DNA of 64,000 nt from Clostridium sp. UBA701 (GTDB taxonomy: Bacteria > Bacillota > Clostridia > Clostridiales > Clostridiaceae): the NCBI GenBank assembly GCA_002298125.1, contig DBMJ01000023.1, positions 97,321 through 161,320 of the forward strand, read 5' to 3'. This document shows, piece after piece, positions 52,256 to 61,326 of the stretch (its first letter is position 1; each line of letters opens with the position of its first letter). The notes under the pieces were generated by a model. That model saw only the letters and a program-made list of their open reading frames with translations. It searched no databases and had not been told where the DNA came from. The position numbers and the translations under genes were made by a program.

Positions 52256-53080
52256 TTAACCAAGAAACTCAAATGCATATTCTTCTTGTCGTTCAAAGCC
52301 CATAGATTCATATGTTTTTATTGCAGCAACATTTAATACTGCTGTTGCTAACACTGGAGTTCTTTGCTGTTGAATGGCAATCTCTATCATATGTCCAATT
52401 AGCTCTTTCCCAAATCCCTTATTTCTAAAAGCTTCATCAATATAAACACTTGTAATTTCAGCAAAATGATTAGTTTTCCCAATAAACCGTGCCATTCCTA
52501 TAAGGCTATTTTTATATTCCAATAGATAAACTCCAGTTTTTATTTTTGCTAATATCTTTTCAGTGTTAGTAATAGCTTTAACTTCTTCTTCTGTTTCCGC
52601 CTCTAGAAAATGTGCTGTAAACTGTTTAACTTTTTCAAAATCTTCATTACCCAAACCTGCAAGCCTAATTTTACTTTTGAATTTCATGGATATGTTTTTA
52701 TATTTTTCTTTGTTTAATTTATAAAAAATGTTAGGAGATATTGAATTTTCACGACCTAATATTTTCAATAAATTATTTACGTCTTCTAGTTTTCCTGCTA
52801 ATAAAATTTTCTTGCAGTTAAGCTCATTAATTTTACATGCAATTTTCTTTAATCCATCTTCTGATGAATAAAGAAAATTGGTTAAATCAGAATTCCCATC
52901 ATTTTTTATATGTAAAATTTCAGTTATACTTTCTCCAGTTTCATTCACATATAATTCACCTAAATTATCCGAATTATTTTGAATTAGTTCAATCAATATA
53001 GCATTATAAATTTCATCACAATACAAGAATTCTAATATTCTTTTCTTTAAGTCATTTGTAACAATGCTTATCTTTTTCAT
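52256..53080 (-). CDS. GNAT acetyltransferase with N-terminal extension
   Basis: 274 residues from ATG 53080 (GGGGGTAAAGGGTTAT upstream). About 120 residues of degenerate GNAT-like fold precede a C-terminal GNAT domain: FAEITSVYIDEAFRNKGFGKELIGHMIEIAI (acetyl-CoA loop RNKGFG) and VLNVAAIKTYESMGFERQEE. The layout is like the GNAT 'ZDS/FR47' group. The substrate is unknown. Confidence 0.87.
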   Translation of the reverse strand: MKKISIVTNDLKKRILEFLYCDEIYNAILIELIQNNSDNLGELYVNETGESITEILHIKNDGNSDLTNFLYSSEDGLKKIACKINELNCKKILLAGKLEDVNNLLKILGRENSISPNIFYKLNKEKYKNISMKFKSKIRLAGLGNEDFEKVKQFTAHFLEAETEEEVKAITNTEKILAKIKTGVYLLEYKNSLIGMARFIGKTNHFAEITSVYIDEAFRNKGFGKELIGHMIEIAIQQQRTPVLATAVLNVAAIKTYESMGFERQEEYAFEFLG

Positions 53081-53207
53081 ATAACCCTTTACCCCCAATC
53101 AAAACAAAAATAATTAATGTTCCAAAACACCACTACTTTTTACTACTTTTCAACAAATGCTAAATAGAACAGTGATGGCAATGTATCGTAATGTTGCAAC
53201 GCAATTA

Positions 53208-53494
53208 CTAAATTGAAGCTTCTAATATTTTCAATTCATTTTCTGTTTCTCCAGTATCTACAAACCCTATTGAAAACCAAAATGGCTCACCATTTACTTT
53301 ATCAGCAGTTAGCCAAATATCCTTTATTCCACGATTAATAAACTCTTGCTTTATGAAACCATATAACTTTCTTCCAAGTCCTTATCTGGTGCTACTTCTT
53401 TCATATATTCATAACCTAAATTCATAAAATCTGTACAACTATTTGGATTTTCTCTACTAACTCTTACGTATTCAACACTAAAATTATTCTCCAT
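53208..53494 (-). pseudogene. frameshifted GNAT acetyltransferase
   Basis: Starts at ATG 53494 (MENNFSVEYVRVSRENPNSC, then TDFMNLGYEYMKEVAPDKDL). Near 53378 the frame shifts and continues as RKLYGFIKQEFINRGIKDIW, ...EPFWFSIGFVDTGETENELK, ending at 53208. One base change would restore about 95 codons. It follows the SDR gene by about 35 bp. Confidence 0.8.
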
Positions 53495-53529
53495 TTTATT
53501 CCCCTTTGATGTTTCACCATTTTTTGAAG

Positions 53530-54726
53530 TTAAAGTACCAATACTTTTTCTATATCCAAAATCCATCCACTAATAATCTGGGTGTTTTCTTGTAATTTGT
53601 TTTTATTCTTTTCATAACCCTGTAATAATTTCAGTTGATGCTTCCAATATTCTTTAAGATGTTCAAAAAACATTCTCTCGCTTGATAAAGCTTTATAATC
53701 TCCACATTGAATGTTACTGTTTATTACCTTCAACCTGTCATGTGCTTGTTCAGAAGATAACCCCATAAATTTTTTAAAATCTCTCAAAACCCATTGCTTT
53801 TCAAAAACATTCATTGACTTCCAACCATTATACTGCTCTTCATAAGTCATATATATTTTTTTTACGTATCCTTGGATTTCTTTGCAAGCCTCTTCACTCC
53901 TCATAGTGCTATTTGCTTGTTCACTTTCATTTTCTACCAAATTATAATCCATCAATACCTGTATGGAACCAATTTCCTGACCATTATAAGAATCTGAATT
54001 CCTAACAGACAAAGCAAAGCCAACTCCAGCACTTTCAACATCTAAGATATGTTGACTATTCATAGAATAAAATTCTTCTAAACTCATATCCATTTTTGCA
54101 GCAACAATTTGAATAGCATTAATTGCCGTTTCTGTCTTTACTAATCCCGGTCCTATTGTATAGGAGTGAACATTTGTATCCTTAAGTTCCATGGATAAGG
54201 TATTGCACAACTCAACCTGAGCCGATTTAAACACCTCATAGGCTCCCATATATGGTGTTGCTCCAGAAGATGAAACAAATACGATAACACCGCTATTACG
54301 TTCTTTCATAAACGGTAGAAATTTTTGTGTGAGTAATAATGGTGCTTTCAAATTAACCGCATAACTCTTATCCCAAAATGCGATGTCCACCTCGTCCAAA
54401 GCTCCCATTTTGGTAATTGTAGCATTGTTAAAAATAACATCCGGGCATCCATATTTTTTCATAATGTAATCTGTCATTTCAATTACTTGCTTTTCAACTG
54501 CTAAATCAATTTGATAAAACTCAGCCTGATTATTATCATACAATTCATTAATTATCTTTTCTGCCAAGATACCCTTATCATTAATAATCTCTGCAATTAT
54601 GATCTTAGCGCCCAAATATGCAAGAGCCTTAGCTGTTTCTAATCCTATTCCTCCACCAGCACCCGTCAACAGTATAATTTTCCCTGCTAAACTATTTTTT
54701 AATTCTGGTTTGTCTTCAATTAACAT
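53530..54726 (-). CDS. SDR-family oxidoreductase with C-terminal extension
   Basis: 398 residues. Rossmann start ILLTGAGGGIGLETAKALAYLGAKIIIAE (TGxxxGxG), NNATITKMG, catalytic SSSGATPYMGAYEVFKSAQVEL (S, Y-x-x-x-K) and PGLVKTET show a short-chain dehydrogenase through about residue 255. About 130 further residues are helical, charged and unlike SDR proteins (WVLRDFKKFMGLSSEQAHDR). The length is well above the usual 250. GGGGGTAATCACAG is upstream. The substrate is unknown. Confidence 0.87.
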   Translation of the reverse strand: MLIEDKPELKNSLAGKIILLTGAGGGIGLETAKALAYLGAKIIIAEIINDKGILAEKIINELYDNNQAEFYQIDLAVEKQVIEMTDYIMKKYGCPDVIFNNATITKMGALDEVDIAFWDKSYAVNLKAPLLLTQKFLPFMKERNSGVIVFVSSSGATPYMGAYEVFKSAQVELCNTLSMELKDTNVHSYTIGPGLVKTETAINAIQIVAAKMDMSLEEFYSMNSQHILDVESAGVGFALSVRNSDSYNGQEIGSIQVLMDYNLVENESEQANSTMRSEEACKEIQGYVKKIYMTYEEQYNGWKSMNVFEKQWVLRDFKKFMGLSSEQAHDRLKVINSNIQCGDYKALSSERMFFEHLKEYWKHQLKLLQGYEKNKNKLQENTQIISGWILDIEKVLVL

Positions 54727-54843
54727 CTGTGATTACCCCCAATTAAAACTAAAAAACAATATATCCTAAATCATTTATAAGCATATTAATTTTCCCAACG
54801 CCATTGCCAAGAAACATTAAAAAATATACTAATTGTAACGCAG

Positions 54844-55413
54844 CTATGGTAAAGGAGTTTGCCATTCTTCATTTAGCAGCGCAAATAAATATTCATCAGC
54901 GTATTCACCTTTGTACCATATATTTTTTATAAAATGACCTTCTTTTCTCATCCCAGCCTTTTCAAGTAATTTAATGGAAGGTTTATTTCTTACATCAGTT
55001 ATAGCAACAACTCTATGCATATTTAGTACATTGAATATATATCCTAAAAGACATATAACTGCCTCTATTCCAAACCCTTTATTCTGATATATTGGGTTTA
55101 ATGAAAACCCAACTTCTACTTGATTTATGTCTTCTGGTAAAGTATGTATCGCTATATCTCCTATCAGATTTCCAGTATTCTTTAATTCAATTGCAATTTG
55201 AAACCAAGTACCGCATATTCCAGGTTCAAAATTCATTTGTTTTTTTACAAATTCGACTGCTTGTTCATATTTATAATTTACCCATCCCTCATCCTGATAC
55301 AACATTACCTGAGGATTAGTTCTATAATTAAAGAAAGTATCTACGTCAGCTTCTTTAAACTTCCTTAATATTAACCTCTCAGTTTCCAAATTGGTAAATT
55401 TTATATCGCTCAT
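54844..55413 (-). CDS. GNAT acetyltransferase, RimJ/RimL type
   Basis: 189 residues: TNLETERLILRKFKEADVDTFFNYRTNP start, then VEVGFSLNPIYQNKGFGIEAVICLLGYIFN with the acetyl-CoA loop (QNKGFG) and NKPSIKLLEKAGMRKEGHFIKNIW. It probably acetylates an amine or protein N-terminus. It lies between a M20 peptidase and the SDR gene on the same strand. Confidence 0.92.
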   Translation of the reverse strand: MSDIKFTNLETERLILRKFKEADVDTFFNYRTNPQVMLYQDEGWVNYKYEQAVEFVKKQMNFEPGICGTWFQIAIELKNTGNLIGDIAIHTLPEDINQVEVGFSLNPIYQNKGFGIEAVICLLGYIFNVLNMHRVVAITDVRNKPSIKLLEKAGMRKEGHFIKNIWYKGEYADEYLFALLNEEWQTPLP

Positions 55414-55439
55414 ATTTTATCTACCTCTCTTCAATCTTA

Positions 55440-55477
55440 TAAAATTATAACGTTCCTGATTGCAAACATCGAGAAGC
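55440..55477 (-). repeat. truncated attC-like element (3' end only)
   Basis: Just after the M20 stop the minus strand reads CAATCAGGAACGTTATAATT. GGAACGTTAT is identical to the 3' end of the complete element at 60.7-60.8 kb. The TAAC half and central arms are missing. Confidence 0.4.
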
Positions 55478-56593
55478 TTATAATTCAATAAGTCCTTTGA
55501 ATAGCTCAACTGTTGTTTTAATAAGTTCATCTCTATAATCAAAGTCTAGTGTATGAATATGCGGATATCCCTTACCATTCCCAATATAACACATTGCACC
55601 CTTTGTCAATTTAGTATAATGTCCGAAATCTTCAGAAGGCCTGTACGCTTCCTTCAGTTCAATTATTTGTATGCCCTTGTCATGGCAAACTTTACGAATT
55701 TTATCATTGCTCTCACTATGGTTTTTAGTTTCTGGGAAGTAATCCTGATATGAGAAGTTTACTTTTAAGCCGTACTTTTCTGCCTCTGCCTTAGCAATAC
55801 CTTCCAGTTTTTTCTGCAGAGCATCCATTTCATCTTCATAAAGAGCACGGATAGTCAGTAGCAAGTCTCCCTTACTTGCAGCCATGCCGAAAGCTCTTTC
55901 ACCAACATCTATCTGAACAACAGTACATAGAACAATACCTTTGTTCTTATCTGCGGAAATAACCTCTGGAATAGAGTTGACCACTTTAGCAATAGCATAT
56001 GCAGGATTTTTCCCATGCTCAGGCTGACTCGCATGGGTTGGCGAACCTTCCATTTGGATTATCATCCCCTTTGATGCGCATTGAGTTGTACCATAAATAA
56101 CATTAATAGAATTGTATTCCAGGTCACTCATACTATGTATTGCAAAAATCTCTTCGATATTATTCAAAATAATAAAGGATTTACATTGAGCAGCTCCATC
56201 TCCAGTTTCTTCTGCATGCTGAAACAAGAAAAACACATTTTTATCAGCACCATTCTGATCTACTGCAAGTGCTAACGCGCATAACCCAGCAGCATGTCCG
56301 TCATGACCACATTTATGAGCTACTCCTAGTATCTTTGAAGCATAGGGAAGAGTGTCATTTTCTTGGAAAGGAATAGCATCAATATCGGCCCTGAATGCAA
56401 TGTTTGATTTACCCACACCAGCTCTATAAATGGCATAGAACCAAAGCCCATTATCAACAATTTCAAGCTTAGTATGCTTTTTGAGAAATTTTATTAAATG
56501 TTTTTTTGTCCAAACCTCTTGATTTGAAAGTTCAGGATGCTGATGTAATTCATGACGTAATTTTTTTGCTAACTCAAAATTCTTTTCATTCAT
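55478..56593 (-). CDS. M20-family amidohydrolase/peptidase
   Basis: 371 residues. LRHELHQHPELSNQEVWTKKHL start, metal ligands in FRADIDAIPF, AHKCGHDGHAAGLCALA, QHAEETGDGA and a late His in PHIHTLDFDY. This fits the amidohydrolase (N-acyl amino acid) subgroup of M20. It hydrolyses an N-acyl or N-carbamoyl amino acid amide. AAAGGAGC precedes the ATG. Confidence 0.92.
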   Translation of the reverse strand: MNEKNFELAKKLRHELHQHPELSNQEVWTKKHLIKFLKKHTKLEIVDNGLWFYAIYRAGVGKSNIAFRADIDAIPFQENDTLPYASKILGVAHKCGHDGHAAGLCALALAVDQNGADKNVFFLFQHAEETGDGAAQCKSFIILNNIEEIFAIHSMSDLEYNSINVIYGTTQCASKGMIIQMEGSPTHASQPEHGKNPAYAIAKVVNSIPEVISADKNKGIVLCTVVQIDVGERAFGMAASKGDLLLTIRALYEDEMDALQKKLEGIAKAEAEKYGLKVNFSYQDYFPETKNHSESNDKIRKVCHDKGIQIIELKEAYRPSEDFGHYTKLTKGAMCYIGNGKGYPHIHTLDFDYRDELIKTTVELFKGLIEL

Positions 56594-56684
56594 TGTTTTT
56601 AGCTCCTTTATGTCTTGTGAAAATATAAATAATTAAAGCATATAACCTAAACTAAATATTTTACAATTCAGTATCATTCTTTAT

Positions 56685-57347
56685 CTAATTATTTTTTTTG
56701 CATCTTTCAATTAATTGAATATATTGAGTATCTCCTAAACCATATTTGGGGAATGCCTTTAACAACTCTGATACTAAGATATCACTTTCTAAATTATCAC
56801 GTTGTCTTATATATGCTGTAATTTCATTTTCTTCTTTTAAATATTCCAAATAAAGTCTAATTCCATTTTCCATTAAGGATATATTTACATTTTCAGGCAT
56901 GCATTTATTAATCATGACTTTCTTATACAATTTACTATATCCATGTACGTCTAATTCAAAGCTGTCCACTACCTTAAATTCTCGATTTGTTAAATTGAAA
57001 GTTATATTCTTCTTATAATTAGTTTCATCCAGATATGCAAGTAGTGTAAGAAGGTTAATTTGACAAAACATATCATCATCAAACCATAGAACAATATGTG
57101 AAAACTGATTTTTAAATAATACTTCCAAGGGCTTTAAAGTTATTTCATTATACTGCTCAATTGTTACACGGTGGGCATTACATCGACATTTATTGAATTG
57201 ACTAGAGAATATGTCAACTGTAGCTTCGCCTACACACATTGCCTCATTAAATGGTATAAATGTACCGTTTTTATCAAAACCAGACCTCTTAAAGTACTCA
57301 TACATTTCCTGACCATTTAAAATATTGAGTGTACTTTTTTTATTCAT
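56685..57347 (-). CDS. DUF1835-like protein
   Basis: 220 residues from ATG 57347 (AGGAGAAACGTAATT). STLNILNGQEMYEYFKRSGF, GTFIPFNEAMCVGEAT and SHIVLWFDDDMFCQINLLTLLAYLDE are the hallmarks of DUF1835-type proteins, whose function is unknown. The middle and end diverge. An attC-like element lies upstream. Confidence 0.75.
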   Translation of the reverse strand: MNKKSTLNILNGQEMYEYFKRSGFDKNGTFIPFNEAMCVGEATVDIFSSQFNKCRCNAHRVTIEQYNEITLKPLEVLFKNQFSHIVLWFDDDMFCQINLLTLLAYLDETNYKKNITFNLTNREFKVVDSFELDVHGYSKLYKKVMINKCMPENVNISLMENGIRLYLEYLKEENEITAYIRQRDNLESDILVSELLKAFPKYGLGDTQYIQLIERCKKNN

Positions 57348-57383
57348 AATTACGTTTCTCCTATAAATATAAATATTCTTCAA

Positions 57384-57403
57384 ACATTGTTACAATTGTG
57401 TTT
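57384..57403 (-). repeat. isolated attC-like 5' end
   Basis: The minus strand reads TTGTAACAATGTTTGAAG just upstream of the DUF1835-like gene. It matches the conserved start (TAACAATGxxxxxAAG) of the elements at 57.5 and 60.8 kb without the rest. Confidence 0.35.
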
Positions 57404-57453
57404 CACCAAAACAATTTAAAACTTTTGAGCTGTTACTCTGTTTATAAGAATTA

Positions 57454-57593
57454 CACATTACGTTACGCATGGAAGACATTCCTGAACTGAACCATAAAGA
57501 AATGCTTCTTGGTGTGCTTGCACTAATGAAGGAATCTTCGAAGATTTAACCCTAGGCCATCAAAGCGAACTTAAGTGCATTGTTATCAGCTGT
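57454..57593 (-). repeat. attC-like element 5
   Basis: Read on the minus strand it starts GATAACAATGCACTTAAGTT, continues CGCTTTGATG, and ends GCGTAACGTAATGTG. Ends match elements 1-4; the centre differs and holds its own palindrome (AATCTTCGAAGATT, 57533-57546). It follows the broken HAD gene by 112 bp and precedes the DUF1835-like gene. Confidence 0.6.
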
Positions 57594-57704
57594 GCCTTTT
57601 ATACCAAACTAACGCAATATTTATCAAACTCTATATTACAAACTCAAGCATAGTCTCATGATTATCTTATTAACCTTTAATATAACTATAATCAATGCTT
57701 ACAA

Positions 57705-58433
57705 TTAAAGTGTTTTTAATTTGTCACTAAGCTCATTCCAATCATCTATTATTAAGCATTTATTCTTTGGAATATGCTTATTTGATTTCTCAATTGCTCC
57801 TTTATACCAAACGGGAAATATTCCACAATCTGCTGCACCATCAACATCAAAAACTGCATTATCACCACAATACCAAACATCACAGGCATTAAGATTTGCT
57901 TTACGAAGAGCAAGTTCAAATATTCGCTTATGAGGTTTCCTGAATACATATTCACTACTTGCAATAATAAATTCAAATTTATGTGATGGTATAAAGCAGT
58001 TGATGCGCTCTTTCAATAAATTTCCACTAAAAGATATATTGCTTATTACACTTGTTCGTATATTTGTACTTTCTAAAAACCGTAAAAAATTTGCTATGTT
58101 TCTTGTTGGTTCCGCAATACAAGCCGCACTTTCAAATATACGTTCAATCTCTAATGCTGATTTTGTAAATTGAATACCAAAATATTCATAAAGGTAATTT
58201 TGAAAAAGATGATTATGTACTTCTAAAAATGTTTGTTTTTGAAAGTCTACTCCATATCGGCCTATTTCTTTATTTAGTAAATTTGCTAATGCTTACACTT
58301 CCTCTGCTGAAACCTTGTTAGGATTATTAGTAGCTTCACTTAATACTGACTTTGTGCCCTTTAAAGGATCAAATATTTTTTCATTAACAAGAGTTTGTCC
58401 GTAATCAAAAATCACCATTTTGGGTTTATTCAT
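57705..58433 (-). pseudogene. HAD-family hydrolase with one internal stop codon
   Basis: From ATG 58433 a single frame of 242 codons reads through except for TAA at 58293-58295 (codon 47). MNKPKMVIFDYGQTLVNEKI holds motif I, then SVISNISFSGN, FVFRKPHKRIFELALR-type motif III and VWYCGDNAVFDVDGAADCG motif IV. A one-base change in codon 47 (for example CAA or AAA) would restore it. The downstream part alone lacks the nucleophile. Confidence 0.85.
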
Positions 58434-58497
58434 TTCTACACCACCATATCAATATTTTACAATAAATTATTAATCAGAGAATAATCTTTTAAACATA

Positions 58498-59166
58498 CTA
58501 CTTTTTTACAATAACATTCCACTTTGTATATGGAAAAGGATTGGATAAATAATGAATATTCTCCTCTATGTAGGTGACATCAATATCTGCCAAGCTGATA
58601 ATTTGCCATTTTTTGAATAGCTCTCTTGTTCCCTGTTCATCAAAATAATGGTGTGGTACTCCTGCTTCAGGACCAGCTTCCCTCACAAAAGTGTTCTTTT
58701 CAATTTCTTTTCCCCTAAGGTCTGCTTTACCTGATTTTGTAGAAAGCAATGATACCATGAACATACCACCTTCACAAAGGCTTTCATATACATTTTCTAC
58801 AGCTTTGTTGATATTATCAATAGTATTATGGTGCAAGGCATCCCAGGATACAGCACCATGAAAATTCATATCTTTAAACAAGTTATCAGTCATGTCAGCT
58901 ACTTTAAGAGTTGCCTTTAAACCATTGCTTTCCAGCCATTTCTGTGTATGGTTAATCCCATTTTCAGAAATATCGGTTCCATATACATTGTGCCCCATCT
59001 GGGACATTAGTACAGTATGCCTTCCTGCACCACAGCAAAAATCCCATATTAATAGGGGACTATCAGGAAATATGCCCTCAAGAACCTTTACAAACTTATA
59101 TACTTCTGGCTGTGGCAAAGCAGCAATGAACTTTTCATCCAAAAACAATTTATCCCATGTTGCCAT
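58498..59166 (-). CDS. class I SAM-dependent methyltransferase
   Basis: 222 residues. LLIWDFCCGAGRHTVLMSQMGHNVYGTDISENGI is motif I (FCCGAGRH), then TLKVADMTDNLFKDMNFHGAVSWDALHH and HYFDEQGTRELFKKWQ. A good Shine-Dalgarno (AATGGAGG) is upstream. The layout resembles the gene at 45.5 kb and thiopurine/tellurite methyltransferase-like proteins. The substrate is unknown. Confidence 0.88.
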   Translation of the reverse strand: MATWDKLFLDEKFIAALPQPEVYKFVKVLEGIFPDSPLLIWDFCCGAGRHTVLMSQMGHNVYGTDISENGINHTQKWLESNGLKATLKVADMTDNLFKDMNFHGAVSWDALHHNTIDNINKAVENVYESLCEGGMFMVSLLSTKSGKADLRGKEIEKNTFVREAGPEAGVPHHYFDEQGTRELFKKWQIISLADIDVTYIEENIHYLSNPFPYTKWNVIVKK

Positions 59167-59219
59167 TAATTAAACCTCCATTTCCCAATTTAAAAATTAA
59201 ATTAATATAGCAAATAAAA

Positions 59220-59291
59220 CTAATACATAATCTCTTGTTCAGATACAAACCGCCTGAGCAGGATGTGTGCCCATGCTGACAGGTATTTCAT
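59220..59291 (-). pseudogene. short ORF or gene remnant
   Basis: ATG after GTAGGAGGAAAACTG opens MKYLSAWAHILLRRFVSEQE then IMY and TAG (23 codons). The strong ribosome site suggests the front of a lost gene. Confidence 0.3.
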
Positions 59292-59302
59292 CAGTTTTCC
59301 TC

Positions 59303-59860
59303 CTACATTGGCTTTAAATTTAAATTGAGTCTGTCTATTATTTTTTCAAGTCTTCTCTTTTTTGCATCATCAGATTTAGCATCAAAATATAGTCCTGTAT
59401 AATTTTTTCTAATAGAAGTGGACATTGAATTGAAATTTGAATAAGCTGGTTCAATATCTTTTATTAATTCCGCTAGCATTTGCACTTGCTCATCCGTTAT
59501 AGGTTCAGGTTTAGGTGCATCCCACATTCCGTTTTTCTTTGCTTCTTCAATTTTAGCTAGTCCAAAATCAGTCATTACTCCAGTAGCTTCAAGTTCTTTT
59601 ACAAGATTTTTATTTTTCTCTGACCACTTGCTTCCTTTTCTTCTCGATGAAAAATATTTTAAATACTTCGTCTCATCTATACTTTGCATTTGGCCATCAA
59701 TCCACCCAAAACACAACGCTTCTTCCAGCGCTTCACTCGCCTTAAGAGTTTTAATACTTGTATGCTTGCTTAATACTAACCAGATTCCACTACTTGTGGT
59801 ACAATTGTCATTTAGCCAATTTCTAAAATCGGCTCTTGTTTCAAAGATCATTTTTTCCAA
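59303..59860 (-). CDS. YdeI/OmpD-associated family protein
   Basis: 185 residues, TTG start (GGACGGTGAATTAA upstream). FETRADFRNWLNDNCTTSSGIWLVL, SEALEEALCFGWIDGQMQSID, FSSRRKGSKWSEKN and the C-terminal YdeI block (NFNSMSTSIRKNY) are typical. Some members protect against bacteriocins, and the biochemical role is unclear. A complete gene between two attC-like elements. Confidence 0.88.
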   Translation of the reverse strand: MEKMIFETRADFRNWLNDNCTTSSGIWLVLSKHTSIKTLKASEALEEALCFGWIDGQMQSIDETKYLKYFSSRRKGSKWSEKNKNLVKELEATGVMTDFGLAKIEEAKKNGMWDAPKPEPITDEQVQMLAELIKDIEPAYSNFNSMSTSIRKNYTGLYFDAKSDDAKKRRLEKIIDRLNLNLKPM

Positions 59861-59972
59861 ATTAATTCACCGTCCTTTATACTAGTAATTTTTACTTCGC
59901 TAAATTTTATAACTTTATATTAATAATGCTAAATAAAAAATCTTTATGTAACTACTTTCTATTAACAAAGTA

Positions 59973-60086
59973 GCGTATAACGTCTCGCATTCAAGATGCT
60001 CCTTCACCTAGCCAGACCTGGCTTGGTGAAGGAATGTGCTTTCAAGTCTTCTTATGCAAAGCGCACTCAAGTATATTGTTATGCGC
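59973..60086 (-). repeat. attC-like element 4
   Basis: Read on the minus strand: GCGCATAACAATATACTTGA then GTGCGCTTTGCATAAG, a central stem (CCTTCACC-AGCCA paired with TGGCT-GGTGAAGG, one mismatch) and an end CTTGAATGCGAGACGTTATA then CGC. The outer GCGCATAAC and GTTATACGC are near-complementary. It lies 36 bp after the YcxB-like stop. Confidence 0.72.
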
Positions 60087-60121
60087 AGTAGCGAATATAC
60101 AGCTACATATTTTTATTAACA

Positions 60122-60619
60122 CTATTTCTTTTCTAATTTTTCTTGAACCAATTTTCTCAATAAATCTTCCTCTTCAGTATTCTGGAAAGCTCTTTTAGGA
60201 ATTATAGTAAACATGAATTTACCATAAATAAGATAAAAAAAACTTTTATTTTCTTTAACCTTTGAATAATGATTCCAAGCAATAGTTGAATTTATATGTT
60301 CTGTCTCAAATAAAATTCCTTCATCTTTAAATCCAAGTTTATATTCATCTTGAAATTTTGGTTCCTGTTTAAAAATTCTTTTCGGGTTTACATATAAAAC
60401 AAATATCGTCATAAGTAATAGAATACTTCCTAATAAAACAAGCATTTTATTTAGAAATGATTCATCGCCTGTTAGCCAAAAGAAACTTCCTATAAATATG
60501 AAAACTACTGAAACTATAATATCAATTTTTATATTTAATGATTTTGAATAATACCATTTTACCGCTTCTACATATTCTTTTTCTGTATATTTGAATTTCA
60601 AATTTAATGGTTTTTCCAC
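60122..60619 (-). CDS. YcxB-like membrane protein
   Basis: 165 residues, GTG start at 60619 (GGGGGGATATGTA upstream; ATG 60634 overlaps the ribosome site). Two membrane segments (about 35-75) between a short N-terminal strand and a C-terminal YcxB-like domain (YKLGFKDEGILFETEHINSTIAWNHYSKVKENKSFFYLI). The family is uncharacterised. It is the single gene of a cassette-like unit bounded by elements 3 and 4. Confidence 0.83.
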   Translation of the reverse strand: MEKPLNLKFKYTEKEYVEAVKWYYSKSLNIKIDIIVSVVFIFIGSFFWLTGDESFLNKMLVLLGSILLLMTIFVLYVNPKRIFKQEPKFQDEYKLGFKDEGILFETEHINSTIAWNHYSKVKENKSFFYLIYGKFMFTIIPKRAFQNTEEEDLLRKLVQEKLEKK

Positions 60620-60686
60620 TACATATCCCCCCATTTTTTAATCCTTTAACTAATTAGTTTCCTCGAACGTTAATATTAGCGCTATT

Positions 60687-60831
60687 GCGCATAACGTTCC
60701 GTACTGCCGACGTCCTCCAGCTTTACAGGAGTCGCTCAAATTCTTAGATAGCTCTTATCTTAGTATTTGAACTACTCTGTCTCGGTAAGGCTGGAGGATG
60801 TTCATAGCGAGCTTGAATGCATTGTTAACTG
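60687..60831 (-). repeat. attC-like element 3
   Basis: Minus strand: AGTTAACAATGCATTCAAGC then TCGCTATGAACAT. The central arms ACATCCTCCAGCCTTAC and GTAAAGCTGGAGGACGT pair at 15 of 17 positions. It ends CAGTACGGAACGTTATGCGC. Inside the centre is the 20-nt sequence TTAGATAGCTCTTATCTTAG (plus strand 60744-60763), also present in element 1. Confidence 0.72.
60744..60763. repeat. nested 20-nt palindromic unit, copy A
   Basis: TTAGATAGCTCTTATCTTAG; an identical copy is at 62781-62800 in element 1, although the flanking arms differ. It is itself a near-perfect inverted repeat. Confidence 0.75.
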
Positions 60832-60929
60832 AAGTTCTGCAGCGCTACAATCGAAATTACTACTATAAAAAATTCTCTCTGCGAGGACTATTAGAATTCT
60901 ATCGTGTAATTAATTGTAGATTATCTTAA

Positions 60930-61217
60930 TTAAGGCCTTTGAAAAAGTTTTTTCTGTTTCATATAATCAATAGCCTTAGTTTTATTTTTTTGATTACTAA
61001 TATATTCCGCTTCTTTTTTAGCTCTATAATAGCTATTATATCTTTCCTGTGAAAGAATGCCTTCAGAAATGGCTTTTTTAACTGCGCAGTTAAGCTCAGT
61101 CGTATGAGTGCAGTTATTAAATTTGCAATTGATGGATAACTTTAATATATCTTCATACCTATCATCTAAGTTTTCTGCAGAATCTATTATTTCAAATACC
61201 TTTTTATTAAGTTTCAT
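60930..61217 (-). pseudogene. C-terminal fragment of an RsgA-like GTPase
   Basis: Ninety-five residues from ATG 61217 (AAGGAGGGGGAGA upstream). NCKFNNCTHTTELNCAVKKA is the zinc-binding HxxxxxxC-type motif of the RsgA/YjeQ C-terminal domain, and it ends in the usual helix. The OB and circularly permuted GTPase domains (about 200 residues) are missing. The good ribosome site means the fragment may be translated, so it may be a small RNA-binding protein rather than dead. Confidence 0.75.
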
Positions 61218-61326
61218 TCTCCCCCTCCTTTCCTTATAAGCTATAATTATCTGCCTCACCATATATATTGTAAAACTCAAACGTTTGACTAGAAAAGTTC
61301 TATACAAATAGTACTAAGGATTATTC

